DNA of 64,000 nucleotides from Euonymus europaeus. Its lineage: Eukaryota > Streptophyta > Magnoliopsida > Celastrales > Celastraceae. The notes under the pieces were generated by a model. The model was not told the origin of the DNA. It saw only the letters and a list, made by a program, of their open reading frames with translations, and searched no databases. This document shows positions 21,266 to 34,440 of the stretch, one piece after another. Location of the stretch: positions 21,408,001 to 21,472,000 of the forward strand of contig OY756962.1 of assembly GCA_963580455.1 (NCBI GenBank), in the 5' to 3' direction. How positions within the stretch are numbered: position 1 is the first letter of the stretch; each line of letters opens with the position of its first letter. The position numbers and the translations under genes were made by a program.

Positions 21266-22134
21266 GTCCAAAAAATAAAGGTATTGCTAAATGCTCTCAT
21301 AGGCATTGTGTTTGGTCATTTGTTTGCTTGTAACATAAATTGTAAAAATTAATCTTTGTAATAACATATATTGTAAAATTTAATCTTATACATAGTATTT
21401 GTAATTTTTATTTATTTATTTTGTGGATACTTCCTGAGCATTGCACGAGCTCTCGGTTAGTTATTTTTTAATTCGATTATAATTTTATTCCAATAACATT
21501 TTTTCCCGACGACACTCGTGGGTGTAGTTGATGACAAACACGATAGAAGTAAACTTTACCCCAAAATATGAAAACTGATTATCTCTAGGAATTCAACCTA
21601 TAACCGATAGTTTACACTACCATTGGACACAAATTCACATGTTCATAATATTTGTTAAATTTTTTACTTTTATTTTCATTTGCGTTTCCCGAGCATTGCA
21701 CGGTCTCTCGATTAGCTATTATTTAATATTCAAAGAGGCATAATCTACTTAGGAAAAAAACATTAATTTTCTGTATTTCTAATCCCTTCACTCTCCTCAT
21801 CTTCTCGTCATTATTTCTCATCCTTCATTTTTAAAATGTGGAGAATGAAACAATCAAACGAAACTAGAATCCAAGGTTCATGAATCATTCCAAAGTATAT
21901 TTCCCTGCCAGCATAGGGCATAGTAGAAAATATATGAATGGATACATATCTATATCATCAGTACCATGTAAGCCATCTATTGCAACTACAATGATCAAAT
22001 TCAATTGATTACATATTCAATCTGTGGCTCTGAAAATAAAGTTTCTTCAATAAATTTAATCACCATCTTGTCTAATGCTGAGGTATCATACAAAATAAAT
22101 TACCACCGAAACTTAATCCCCTTGGAATGGAGTA
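21266..22134. other. spacer downstream of PDF1B, no gene seen
   Basis: AT-rich DNA. A phrase GAGCATTGCACG(A/G)..CTCTCG(G/A)TTAG occurs twice (about 21436 and 21692), suggesting a small diverged duplication. The 3' UTR of PDF1B probably lies at its right edge. The missing GPN2 P-loop exon was looked for here and not found. Confidence 0.5.
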
Positions 22135-25100
22135 CTACCTAAACCTGAACTGAGTGGAAGGTTGCACAAGTGCTTTTGGTCTTCCAAACCCAGCAGCAAC
22201 CTTCATCCGTTTTCGTGTTTCGATCTTTTCAGGGCTTGGCAAACCAGTTTTTTCCTCATACTTCATTTCTAAAGCCTGTCAACAATGTCAGAAATCAGAA
22301 TAGGCTAATATATTTCCTTGGTGCAAGAATACACAAGGCAGCATCATCTTTTGTACAGGAAATTTCTTAAAAATCATATGCCTTAAGAACAATGGCAGAG
22401 CCATATTCTCCAAAATAAAAAAATTGATATATAAAGTACATTGCTAAAGATTGTTTTGTTGTCAATTTAATCTTCAGTCACGGGATAAAACTTTTTGAAA
22501 TGTGCGAAGACAACAATAAGCATATAGTAGCTGCCATTGAGCATAGAATGCTCGGACAATAGCTCACATATAATTTAAGGTAACAGTGCTAAAATATTGG
22601 CTATGCTGTATCATACAAAAATGGAATTCAGTGTTCTTGGCACAAAGCAAACTCTTATTTAAGAAAAGGAAGACGTATTTTCTTTGTGGGAATATTGAGT
22701 TCCATAACCATGGAAACTCTCCAAGTTAGGCAGCATTGGACCCACCCCTGCAGAGTACCCTTGATATAGCAAGGACCCACAAACCACTAGTATCACTGTA
22801 AACCATTAACTATGCATGTACCCACCTTTAGCTCTCTTCGAATACTGTCAAGCACTTTTTCTGACATTCTATCAAAGAAGAGAATCCCCTGAAATCCACA
22901 AAATAAGTAGATAACTTAGCAAGACGAATATCCATAATTTATGATAACAAACAATAAAACATCGTCTACTTGAGCACTTATAGATAATGAAGACTTAATT
23001 TAAATTTAGTTTGAAGCTTCAAACCCCACCCCACCCACCCCACCCCCCCGGCAGTGCTCCTCAACATTCATCGTCATAGATGGTGACTACAACATAAATG
23101 TTTTGACTAACTAACAAAATGTTAAAGCCACTTTAAACATTTTCTAGCATTAGACATGATATAACTAACACATTTCTCTATTTGATAAGCAAATACCAAA
23201 CTACGTTTCTGATAGGGACAAACGTATGCATCACCTATTGTGCAGAAAGTGTACACTGTACAGCTATTTATTTTCCCTAGTTGAGACTTGAGAGCCTCAG
23301 AAATGTACGGGAAATGCCAAAAAATACAAAATTCAAGCTTTAACAAATACTGTATTTAAAATTGATTTTTTACTCTATATATATTATAATAATAAAATTA
23401 TAATCAAGTTAGTATTACAATATTTATGTTTATAGAGTAAAAATAGGAATAAACTACACATTGTAAAAACCTCTTCTTCTTTTTTTGAAATTATGTTTAT
23501 CTCTTTTATCAACGTCTATACCTTGGATTTGACATGTTCCATTAATTAATTATTAATCTAGTGTATACTTTACCCCTATAGTCTATATCACTTGCACTAA
23601 GAATAACTTGGGCAAAACAATAATTTTTTGTAACTACACATCTATTAAGTTGTAACCTCTTCATAGTAATAAAATTAGTTTGGTCCCACCATTATAACTA
23701 TAAAGAAGTTTTACTATACCATACAAATTATATAGATTTTCATTTGTTATTTTCCAGTAATTTTTTATTATTATTGGCTAGCGGTTACAGTCAAGTTGCG
23801 CGATGTATAAACTCTATACAACTGAGCATTTAAGTATCGTATATAGAAAAGACTAAGCAAGATTGCACGGAGAAATGAAGTGCCATCCTTGGCTTATTTC
23901 TAGAGGATATACCTCTGAAAGTAGGTTGGAAAATCAAGTATTTGGATGACATTGTTGGTCAGTCGCACACAAGTGAAAATATTATTGATCTAGCACCTAC
24001 AACTTATTTTACATAAGTATACTGAAATTCAAAATTCATAAGAGCTTATTATAACCTATTCTTTATCAATTTTATATTACAAGAAATCCAATAATCCAAA
24101 ACACAATACAGATTTTATTCAAAACGAAACAAATTTGCTCCCAGAAATCCAACTTTCAAGCTATATAAAATCCACCATAAACATACTAATAGTCAAATCC
24201 CCTATCATTATAGCAGGGAAGAAAAAAAAGAGAGACCACATATTAATGCTGGAGGAAGTACCTGCAAATGGTCAAATTCATGCTGAAAGACACGTGCAGG
24301 AAGGCCCGACAAATTGACCGAAAATCTGGCCCCATTAATGTCCCGTGCATCAATCTTAACAGTTCCTGGTCTCTGCAAGTGAAAAATAAGATGACTTCTA
24401 GAGTGGTGAAAAGATCACATTAGAGCAACCAAGAGAAGCTAAATAATTCCTGTACACAAAGCTTCGGTAGCGGACAGGATTGGGTACATGCAGGATGTAG
24501 GCAAACCTTATCCCCACATAATATGTCAACAGACTGTTTCCGGGAGTGAAGCTATGACCCGTAGGATGCACCCACATAACTCTACCACTGGGCCATATGT
24601 TTGCCTATGGCTCTATACAACAACCAAGATAAAACTCCAAAAACACAAATACAAACTAAGAGAAAGACTCATCTTCTACTGAATTTTTTAATATACAGTC
24701 ATTACTTGACTGTCAATAGTGGTAAGAGTATACTGGGAACCACAGAAAAATGGAGTTGAGAACAACCATATAACATTTTAACCGACACTGTGAAGCCAAT
24801 AAACATAAAATATTTCCCATCTTTTGAATGGTGAGCTTTTTTAGAAAGGGCGCTAAGGGGATGCTTAACAATTACAAATCTTCTATTAGATGCCAAGTCA
24901 ATTACATCCAGAAGATTCCCCCATTTATATCAACGCAATTTGTATTCCAAAAACAAACAGCTTTTACCCATCCTTAAACAGCCAAGTCAAAGAGTCACTA
25001 ACAGTCTACACAGAAAAAGAAGTTATTTTGTCACCTCTTCTTCCATCTCATCTACCCAATGGTAAAGAGGATCAAACCCACAAATTTCTTTTATTTTTTC

Positions 25101-27487
25101 TTCTCTTACTTTCCAAACAATATTTTCTTTACTTTTCTAATTCATTTGTTCGAATGTCCAAGCAACGAGATTCCAATTGAACCAGGCACCACCTATGAAA
25201 CCCAATAAATTAAGAGTTGAATCCCAGCCCAAGTATAATGAATAAGGCTTTAATTTACCAACTAATCTGCCTATTTCCAAAGCAAAAACCAATTCACTAT
25301 AGACTGTTTCTATTTTCTGAATATTAGGATAAAGATAAAAAATAAAAAGGTACCATGGCATGCCTATCTTACAAATCCTCCTCCATGGTACTCAAACTTT
25401 CTATTTCATCAAAAGATCCATATAAGACGCTTTAACTTTGGAAATCTTTGTTTCAAGATTATTCTTTTAGGAAAATCTCCAATTTCCAATCAATGGATTC
25501 TCTCGTTAAAAAGATATTCCAATTTGTTTTAAACTAAAACCTCTCTAGATTTTATTATTCCTACTCTGCTGTTTTAGAGAATTGGACTCTGTGGAGCTGA
25601 CCACTCTAACGAGATATAACAAAAAGCCAAACTTCCACTGCCTGCCATAAAAGTACAAAAAAGAGTGCTGTTTCTTCCTTTGATGTTCACCCACATTGTT
25701 CCAAATCAAACATAACAGCAACGCATTAATTAGTTTGATCATGTGTATCAATCTTAGGAGTCGACATAGAGCATATAAATGTATCTACAAGACAGAAAAT
25801 CAAACGAGGAAAAAGAATCTCAAAGTCGAAAGCACAGGTCTAACGGTAAGTTCAATTCAAGTCCACATCGGGATCAATGTATTCTAAAAGATCAAGTCAG
25901 TATAAACCCTCCAAGATATTTTTTTTCATCACTTAAATTCGCCCGCAAGTCCTTTAAAATTCACAGAAATTCCATAATGTATCATCAATGTGATTTAAGA
26001 ATAAATCTAGCATACAACAGAGAGACGTGAAACCACAAAGACATTTCTGCAGAGTACTTTGAATGAGACTCAATAAGAGAGAGAATGAGACGAGAATCAG
26101 AATTTACAAATACCTCCACATCAGCACAAATCCCAGGAAAAGACAGGCAACCTTCATTGTAAAGCAGTGTTTTCTTCGAATATTTATTAACTATTGGATT
26201 CACCAGAACAATTTCCTCTCCTTCACCACGCTCACCAACTGGATTGAATACCATAAGTTGAACATTAATTCCTACTTGGGGCGCTGAGAGGCCAATACCA
26301 TCAGTTCTGTTAAAAAGGAAGCCATCAAGAATTGTTCACACTCCTGTACATAGCACGGATTCTTAATAAGCTTCTAGCTGGGGAAGAGTCTAGACATCAA
26401 GCATTAAACCCAAGGTAGTGAAATTCAAATGATAAACAAGCATGCATAATATTCATTTAAAAAAAAAAAGAATCCAACATACTGAGCAGTTTTCAAAATA
26501 TTTTCAGTGACGATAGAGAAAGACCAAGAAAGGAAAGGAACGAAAATGAAGTCCAAAAAAGTAGCACGCCACACATAACCAATAGTATGTGTTTTTGAAT
26601 TATGTTGATTTAGGGTCTCTCCCACAAAATATATTTTTCCTTCTCAATAATACTGATCTATACATACATATATATATATATATATTAGGATGACAAAAGA
26701 TGGAGACACTAATGGAAAACTACAGGTTGCAATATTTAGTGACATCTAGGCATCACAGCGAGTATGAAGTGTCTATCTACTATCTACAAGTTGTAATAGC
26801 ATTCAAACATTTCAGCAACATCCATATATATCTATATATATATATATATATATGAAAACAACATTTCAGCTACATATTATAAAACACAGACATCAAAGTT
26901 ACTTACTTATACATAACGTCGAACATCTCGTCAGCTAACTTCTTCAAGCTGTCATCAAATGTGTCAATTCGTTTGTTTTTGGCCCTCAGGATAGGATCAG
27001 GATATTCGACAATTGTGAGAGGTGCTTCGAAATGAAGATCATCACCTACAGGGGTAGAAACTTCCGATTGATGAATAGTCAAATGATAATCAGGAAAAAA
27101 ATGATCTGCTTCTTAATAAGTTCAACACAAACCGTCCCAACAATTTGCCATTGCTAAGTCTTCAATTATTCATTTAAATTGTCAACCAAAAAGAATAAAG
27201 AGAAAACTATAGATTTTTAACTGGTTCACTCGAACACTAATCCCAATTGAAAAGTTCATTGTTTGCTTACGAGAAGCTACTTCGTCTTCTCGGGGAGAGA
27301 AGCCTCGCCGAAGCTGAGCACGAACCACCACGGCATAAGGTTTGTGCCTGTTCGAAAGGGAAGATGACCGGACTTCCGAGGAGAACTGATTGAAGCCACC
27401 AAAGTTGGGGCGAGAGAGAACTGGGAGAAGAACGCGCGATAGTGAAAATGAATGGATACAAGTTGCGCAAGCCATGGCCACAACCAT
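22135..27487 (-). CDS. PDF1B: peptide deformylase 1B, organellar
   Basis: Removes the formyl group from N-formylmethionine of proteins made in plastids and mitochondria. Six exons: 27271-27487, 26907-27045, 26114-26306, 24262-24372, 22826-22888, 22135-22275. All introns are GT-AG and phases agree, giving 287 aa (Arabidopsis PDF1B is close to 270). Residues 1-70 are Ser/Arg-rich, a transit peptide; Met5 (27475) is an alternative start. Catalytic motifs are complete: GIGLSAPQ (122-129), EGCLS (170-174) and HEFDHLQG (214-221, split across exons 4/5). Metal ligands are Cys172, His214 and His218, with Glu215 as catalytic base. The tail YEEKTGLPSPEKIETRKR is typical of the 1B type. Introns 3 and 4 are 1741 and 1373 bp; intron 3 holds a SINE. 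No lesion was seen. Confidence 0.95.
24455..24610 (-). mobile_element. tRNA-derived SINE, Au-like, in PDF1B intron 3
   Basis: On the minus strand a pol III A-box-like TGGCCCAGTGGTAGAGTT (about 24577-24594) is followed by a B-box-like GGGTCATAGCTTCACTCC (about 24542-24559), then GGGGATAAGGTTTGCCTACA and a tail with CCGCTACCGAAGC. This order and wording match the Au SINE family of flowering plants. The B box is mutated (GGTCATAGCTTC for GGTTCGAGTC). Length and ends are approximate; no clear TSD was found. Confidence 0.7.
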
Positions 27488-27545
27488 GAAGTGGCGCCCT
27501 CGTAACGAGACTAAAAGGTAAAGAAGACTTGAAAAGAACTATTAT

Positions 27546-27585
27546 TGGGCCCTAATCCAAAAGGCCCACGAACTATTTTTGGGCC
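27546..27585 (-). promoter_or_regulatory. three site II (TGGGCC) motifs upstream of PDF1B
   Basis: TGGGCCC at 27546-27552, TGGGCC on the minus strand at 27563-27568 and TGGGCC at 27580-27585 lie 59-98 bp before the PDF1B start codon. Clustered TGGGCY (site II) elements are bound by TCP factors and are typical of plant genes for ribosome and organelle biogenesis. No TATA box is evident, as is usual for this promoter class. Confidence 0.55.
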
Positions 27586-27720
27586 TTACACGAAACTGTG
27601 CGTTTTGATAGCATCAAAACGTTGTGCTTCACCACGGAGTAAGACGGTTCAGCACTTCAGCGGTTAAGCCACGAAGCTTTTCCGCCGGCTTTTCGCTAAG
27701 AAAGAGATGCGTATTTTGAT

Positions 27721-28471
27721 AGGTTAGTACATCATTTGATCATTCAAAAATTAATCATGTTCTATTTTGATTATTTGAAGATCAAATATTTCAATTTAAT
27801 CATCAAATTTTAAATTTTGATCCAACTCCGTCATTTAGATAAATTTTGTTCAAAACGGATAATCAAACTGTTTATGTGACGGTTTGACCGTCAAGCTCCA
27901 TTTAATTTCACATACATGATTGTCACGATGTCGATTGAGCAAATATAGCGATATATGAATTTTTTATAAAAACAAATAACATGTGGTTTAATAAGAGACA
28001 TTTAGTAAGTTAAAATGTGAATAAAAATATAACTCTTTCTTGTTTTTTTGGGCATTTCACCATGAAAGAAGAATTCAAAGTCATTGATGTCAACATGGAT
28101 CTCCGCCTCTTGCCTTGAAACCCCATGTCATAAACTACACCATAACTCTTGCCTTGAATTGGTTTGAACTTTGAAGGATTTGGGTATGAAAACGGGAAGA
28201 GGATTTGAGGTTTTGTTTGCACGTGACCAATGCCATGTTATCACTGTCAGCCATGTTATCGACTCCATTTTGGCACATCGTCAAATATGGACGGCCACTT
28301 AACGGTCAACCACCACATAGGCAGTTTGACTGTCCGTTTTAGGTGAAATCTGTCCGAGTGAAGAAGTTAGAACAAAAGCAAAATTTTAGTGATCAAGTAG
28401 AAATGTTTGATTTTTATATGATTAAAATCAAACATGAACAATTTTTGAGTGACCACATGTTCTATTAACCC
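27721..28471. mobile_element. Mutator-like non-autonomous element (MULE-1)
   Basis: 751 bp with long imperfect terminal inverted repeats of about 190 bp. The left end (GGTTAGTACATCATTTGATC) and the reverse complement of the right end (GGGTTAATAGAACATGTGG) align onward through AAAATTAATCATGTT / AAAATTGTTCATGTT to the CGTCAAACTG region. Flanks GTATTTTGAT and GTATTTGGGT resemble a decayed 9-10-bp duplication. No transposase is encoded; the centre shows no recognisable gene. Confidence 0.65.
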
Positions 28472-29944
28472 GTATTTGGGTGATGAGTCTAGATGTTGTT
28501 GGTAAGGCGGCCATATTATACAAGCTCACGGTTGGAGATATCTTCAAGCTTTGAATTCTATTCATTTTCATTTTCCATGGATGCGAACAATCTCCTGGCA
28601 TTAGGACATGAGTTGGATAGTGCAATTTTTGTTGTTTTATTTACACATTATTAATTTAATGGGAAAAGTTATGTATTAGCACCTGAACTTTCATAAAAGA
28701 TGAAATTGCATCCTACATTTTATTTTGGATCAAATTGCCCCTTAATTTTTCATCAATGTTCAGGGGTTTCTTCTCGGTCCCTAGTTGTCCTCATTCCCAA
28801 ATTCACGACTTCTCTAACCCAACCAAATCGACTTCCAATTACAAATTAAAAGTGTTTCCGGCTTCCAATTTCTGGGTTTGTACACAGCTAGATTATGAGT
28901 TTAGGCAAATTAGTTGCATGGTGGTCTGGTACCTTCTGGTATAGCTTTTTCTTTGATTGTCTATATTTTTCTTGTTATGTTTGTGCTCTAATGGGATTAA
29001 CAATGCATTATCTTACTTGAATGGGGTATTGCTAGTGAATGATTTTATTTACTTGGTTGAATTTTTTTGGGAGATTTCCATGAGTTTGGGTGGATCAATT
29101 CAATTGTATGCCTTTTGGGTCGAGTATGAGGCCAAGCACATTTCAGGTTTGTGGGTTACAGAGTTCAAAATTGTTTGGCCTTCAGATTCATAGAGTGCCA
29201 GAAATTTTCAAACAAACAAGTGCATAATACCGTAACCAAAGAATTCTAGACATATATAAATCAATACTCATTTACCTGATGAAGAACACACGATAGTGGG
29301 TAAAATGCTGCGAGTAGGAACTGGGTTGGAGGTCACTACTCGATCGAAAGACGAAGGACTCGAACTAGGTCGGAGGTGATTTTTATTTTTTAGGACCATG
29401 AAGAAACACTTGAATCTGGATTGGAGTAAAAGCAAGTTGGAATCACAATGGAGAAGAATGTGGAATCGCGATCTGATCTGGAAAAGCAAGTTGGAATCGC
29501 AATTTATGTCGCAAGGAAGGAGAAGAGGGCTTAGGTTACTCTGACAAAACAAGTCAAATGTGGGCAAGTTAGCTTGATTAAATCACATTCACCCATTAGA
29601 TCAAAGGTCTGAAAATAAAATCCCTCACTTTCTCTTATTTGTGGGCATGCACATAAAAGACCGATTATATATATATTATTTTTCTAGTATGTTTATAGTA
29701 TTATACAAAATTTTCATGATTTATCATGTTTTACAAATTTTTTAATTTTCTTTTATGTATCATACCATCGATTATACCGATTGAATCAGTTATTTCTCAT
29801 ACTGATGGCCTTATCAATATAATTTCTGTTTTGATATTTAAAAATTGGTTTATAGAAGGCCATTCCACTAGAGCTTATTTCTACTACTACAAGTTGACAA
29901 TATGAGTCTTAGATTAGATTTTTTTGTTGTTAAAGAGTTATCAC
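28472..29944. other. intergenic DNA, no gene seen
   Basis: AT-rich. A segment at about 28665-28755 (AGCACCTGAACTTTCATAA onward) has the phrasing of Mutator-type terminal repeats, but no partner was found. At 29411-29500 the phrase AAGCAAGTTGGAATC is repeated with small changes. The LTR of the gypsy relic beginning at 29945 probably occupies the last few hundred bases, but its border is not visible. Confidence 0.45.
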
Positions 29945-30434
29945 GACATCAATTGGTATCAGAGGGGGGTTTTCTATGGGGTTGTGAGTTATGGAACTCA
30001 GGAGACAAGCGCATCAACGAGTTGGAGTTGTGAAAATATTATCTAGGTTGAATCCAAGATCACTGTGAAGAAGACTATTTTCATTGAAGCTGATGATAGG
30101 GATGATGACCATTCCGATATAATAGGGGAACCAATTATAATACTTACAGAGTAGATGAGGAGTTAGTGATTGGAGATGAGGGAACTGCGTTGGTTATTCG
30201 ACAAACCTATTTGACACCATAGGTATTTGTCAATCCACCTTCACTATTTTGGGCAATGTCTGCCATTTTTTTTTATCAATGTCGACAGTTATGAAAATAT
30301 TGTCTCAATCAAGGTGGTTCAGAAATTGAGAAGCATCCTTAGCCGTATAAGTTAGCTTGGTTTAATAAGGGATGAGAGGTCTTTGTGTCGCAATATGCTT
30401 TGATTGCTTTTCAATTGGCTTGAAATATACAGAT
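29945..30434 (+). mobile_element. gypsy relic, left part (primer site and protease region)
   Basis: A primer-binding site TGGTATCAGAGG (29954-29965) is followed after a short leader by broken coding typical of the protease region of plant gypsy pol: DEELVIGDEGTALVIRQTYL near 30160 and IEKHP..PYKLAWFNKG near 30330, with several stops. Most of gag is absent. The relic is cut at 30434 by copia-3 and resumes at 34726. Confidence 0.65.
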
Positions 30435-30722
30435 TGTTAGAGTTTGTGACCTGAATTCAGTTTGGTTTTATTCCAAAAGTTTACGGTGCGACAAATTTGG
30501 AAGAAGAATATTTTAGAATTTTTTGGGACCTATTGTGATTAGGGTTTTGGCTAATATTTATTCGTTGTAAAGCTGTCACTCAGGATCTCTTGTATCTGTT
30601 TTCTCCACATAGTGAAATTCTCTCTCTCTGCCCGTGGTATTTTCCCTTTAAGGGATTTCCACATAAATCATTGTGTTCTTATTTTTCTTTATTGTTGTTT
30701 CTTTGGTTCGAATCCATTGTTT
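30435..30722 (+). repeat. 5' LTR of copia-3
   Basis: Starts TGTTAGAGTTTGTGACC; ends around CCATTGTTT. Just after it TTGGTTCGAATCCATTG is repeated (about 30703 and 30728), a short duplication at the damaged LTR/leader junction. Confidence 0.85.
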
Positions 30723-30741
30723 GAAATTGGTTCGAATCCAT

Positions 30742-33700
30742 TGATCGTGACACAAGATTTACGCTATGGCTGGTGAAGATGCGAGCTGTCCTTGCACATA
30801 TGGATATTGATAATACACTACTAGGATCTGATACGATGCCGAAATCTTGGAAAGCAGAAGAAAAATTGTTGAAGGACAAGAAGGCTCTAACCCAGATTCA
30901 ACTTCATCTGTCAAACCAGATATTACAGGATGTTCTAAAGGAGAAGACGGCTACTGATTTATGGAAGAAGTTGGAATAATTGTGTACGACAAAAAACCTT
31001 GACCAGTAAGTTGCATCTGAAACAACGTTTATATTCTCATAAGCTTTTAGAAGGTGGATCTGTACAAGATCATCTAACGATCTTTAAAGAGATTATTGCT
31101 GATTTAGAGGCTATGGAGGTTAAGTACGAAGAAGAAGATTTAGGGTTAATCTTATTGTGTTCGCTGCCTTCTTCATATGTAACTTTTCGAGATACTATTT
31201 TGTATAGTTGTGAAACTCTTAATCTTGAGGTTGTTTATGATGCTCTATCTTCTAAGGAGAGGATGAAATAGCTGGTTGGTGGTTCTAAAACTCTAGCAGA
31301 GGGTCTTGTTATTCGAGGCAGAAGTCAGGAAAGAAATTCTGATTTTGAAGGCAGAGACAAATCAAAGTCAAAAAATATAGATAAAATCTACAACTATTGT
31401 AAGAAAAAAGGGCACATCAAAGTTGATTGCTATAAGTTGCAGAATAAGAACAAGAAGAAGGGCGGTGCCAATTCAAAGGGTAAATAACCCAAAAATTCTG
31501 GTGAAGCAGATGTTGACCCAAAACTTGGCGAGGATTGGATTCTTGATTCTGGTTGCACGTTTCATATGTTTGCTAATCGGGATTGGTTTTCAACATATGA
31601 AAAGGTGACAAAGGGTGCTGTTTTTATGGGAAATAATGCGGCTTGCAAAATTGCTGGAATTGGATCTGTCAGAATTAAGATGTTTGATGGCATGATTAGA
31701 ACGCTTAGTGATGTTCATCATGTTCCAGATTTGAAAAGAAATCTGATTTCTTTGAGTACTCTTGATCTAAAAGGGTACAAATACATGGGTGAAGGTAGAG
31801 TTTTGAAGATTAGCAAAGGTGTTTTAGTTGTGATGAAAGGGGAAAGAAAAACTGCCAACTTATATGTTTTGCAAGGCTCTACAGTTGTTGGCGATGCAGC
31901 AGTATCTACTCCTTCTTTGACAGATGGTGAAATTACTAGACTTTGGCATATGAGTCTGGGGCATATGAGTGTAAATGGGATGGCCGAATTGAGCAAAATG
32001 GAAGACTATGATTGAAAAGCAGACAGGGAAGCAGGTGAAGCGTCTTCGCACAGATAACGATTTGGAGTTTTGTTCACATGAATTTAATGTATTTTGTAAG
32101 ACAGATGACATTGTGAGGCACTTGAGAGTTCCGGGTACTCCACAACAGAACGGCGTAGTAGAGTGTATGAATAGAACTTTGATGGAAAAAGTACGTTGTA
32201 TGCTGTCCAATGCTAAATTACCTAAATCTTTTTGGGCCGAAGTCGTTTCTATAGCTTGTTATCTTGTAAATCGCTCTCCATCAATTGCTATTGACAAGAG
32301 AACTCCGCAAGTGGTATGGTCTAGTACTCCTGTGAATTATTCTGATTTAAAGATATTTGGATGTTCTGCCTATGCTCATGTAGATAATGGAATGTTGGAA
32401 TCAAGATCTTTAAAGTGTGTGTTTCTTGGCTACAAGTCTGGAGTAAAAGGGTATAAGTTATGGTATCCAGAAATTGGGAAAATTATCATTAGTAGAAACA
32501 TTATTTTTGATGAGTCTGTTATGCTTCATGATCAGATTTCTATAGATTCTTGTGATAAAGAACAACAGAAATCAGCTACGCAGGTGGAGATTCCCATTGA
32601 GTCTGATCCTTCACCTCAAACTACATCTCAGTGTAGTTCAGAATCTCAGACTGGTGTTCAAGTACCACCACAACATTCAATTGCTAAAGATAGGCCTAGA
32701 AGGGAGATTAGACTCCCATAGAGGTATGTTGAGGCTGATTTGGTTGCTTATGCTCTAAACGTAGCAGAAGATATTGACACTTGTGAAGAACCTTCTACAT
32801 ATTCTGAGGCTGTTAATTGTAAAGATTCTAGCAAGTGGATACTTGCCATGGAGGAGGAGATGAAATCACTTTATAAGAATGGCACGTGGCAATTGGAGAA
32901 GCTTCCTAAGGGAAAGAAGGTTGTTCGTTGTAGATGGGTGTTCAAACGGAAAGAAGGAATACCAGGAGTTGAAGAACCTAGATACAAAGCGAGGTTAATA
33001 GCAAAAGGCTATAGCTAGATTCTAGGTATTGATTTTACATATGTGTTTTCACCAGTTGTAAGGCATAGTTCGATTCGAGCTTTGCTTGGTATCGTTGCTC
33101 TGCATGATCTTGAACTTGAGCAACTAGATGTGAAAATGACATTCTTGCATGGAGAACTTGAGGAGGACATCTATATGCAGCAGCTAGAGGGTTTTGAAGT
33201 TTCAGGTAAAGAATACTATGTGTGTTTGCTAAGAAAGTCTCTTTATGGTTTGAAATAGTCTCCGCGGTAGTGGTATAAGAGGTTTGACTCTTTCATGACT
33301 TCTCATGATTTTATGAGAAGTGACCATGATAGTTGTGTCTATTTTAAGAAGAGTGATGATGGGTCACTTTTGTATCTTCTGTTATACGTTGATGATATGT
33401 TGATAGCAGCCAAGGGTAAAGAAGAAGTAAGAAAAGTAAAAGCTGAGCTTAGTCAGGAATTTGAGATGAAAGATTTAGGAGCTGCAAAGAAGATTCTTGG
33501 CATGGAGATTCAGAGAGATAGGAAGGCGAATAAATTGTATCTTAGTCAAAAAGGATACATTCAGAAGGTACTACAAAGGTTCAATATGCATAATGCTAAA
33601 TCAGTTAGTATTCCATTAACAACTCATTTTAAGTTTTCATCTGATCTATCTCCATAATCAAATAATGATATTGAGTATATGTCTCGAGTTCCATACACTA

Positions 33701-34347
33701 GTGCAGTAGGCTCTCTTATGTATGCAATGATTTGCACACGTCCATATTTATCATATGCAGTTAGCATGGTTAGTAGATACATGGCAAATCCAGGGAGAGG
33801 ACATTGGAAAACAGTTCAATGGATTCTCAGATATTTGTGTGGCACTAGTGATGTTTGTTTGCAGTTTGGGAGGACTAGAGATGGAGTTATTGGTTATGTT
33901 GATTCTGATTATGCTGGAGATTTAGATAGAAGAAGATCGCTCACTAGTTATGTCTTTACTCTTGGAGGGTGTGCTATCAGTTGGAAGGTTGTTTTACAAA
34001 CTACAGTTGCTTTGTCTACCACCGAGGCTGAATACATGGGGATTACAGCAGCTTGTAAAGAAGCTATGTGGTTAAAGGGGTTATTCAACTAAATTAGTGA
34101 AGACTTGAAAGTTTCCACACTTTTCAGTGATAGTCAGAGTGCTATTTATCTTACTCAAGATAATATGTATCATGAAAGGACAAAGCACATTCAGATTCGT
34201 TATCATTATGCACGTACTGTTGTTGCTAGTGGTGACATTGTTGTGAGAAAAGTTAGCACTCATGATAATCCTGTAGATATGACGACTAAACCAGTTCCTA
34301 AAGCCAAGTTTGAGCATTGCTTAGACTTGGTTGATATTTCAGTTTGA
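30742..34347 (+). pseudogene. copia gag-pol with stops and deletions (copia-3)
   Basis: Gag lacks its start and opens at DTRFTLWLVKMRAVLAHMD (about 30747). A zinc knuckle survives only in part (YCKKKGHIKVDC, first Cys lost). Protease DSGC is present (WILDSGCTFHM, near 31540). At about 31998 pre-integrase text (RLWHMSLGHMS..MAELSK) is joined to WKTMIEKQTGKQVKRLRTDN, deleting the zinc-binding Cys pair and the first catalytic Asp of integrase. Reverse transcriptase (LLYVDDMLIAA, near 33400) and RNase H ([23 protein letters not shown]) follow. Stops include TAG or TAA where Gln is expected (after LIAKGYS, SLYGLK, RLP and DLSP), consistent with C-to-T decay. Confidence 0.88.
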
Positions 34348-34440
34348 TACTTACCCTTCTTGGGGTTATGGAAGAGTCGAGAGTTTGTTGAAGATGATTG
34401 ATGTTTTCATTCTGTGTGGAATTCGAGTCAAGGTGGAGAT

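Noticed and set aside
24455..24610. A functional tRNA gene
   Set aside because: A and B boxes are present, but there is no cloverleaf, and the following text matches SINE body sequence.
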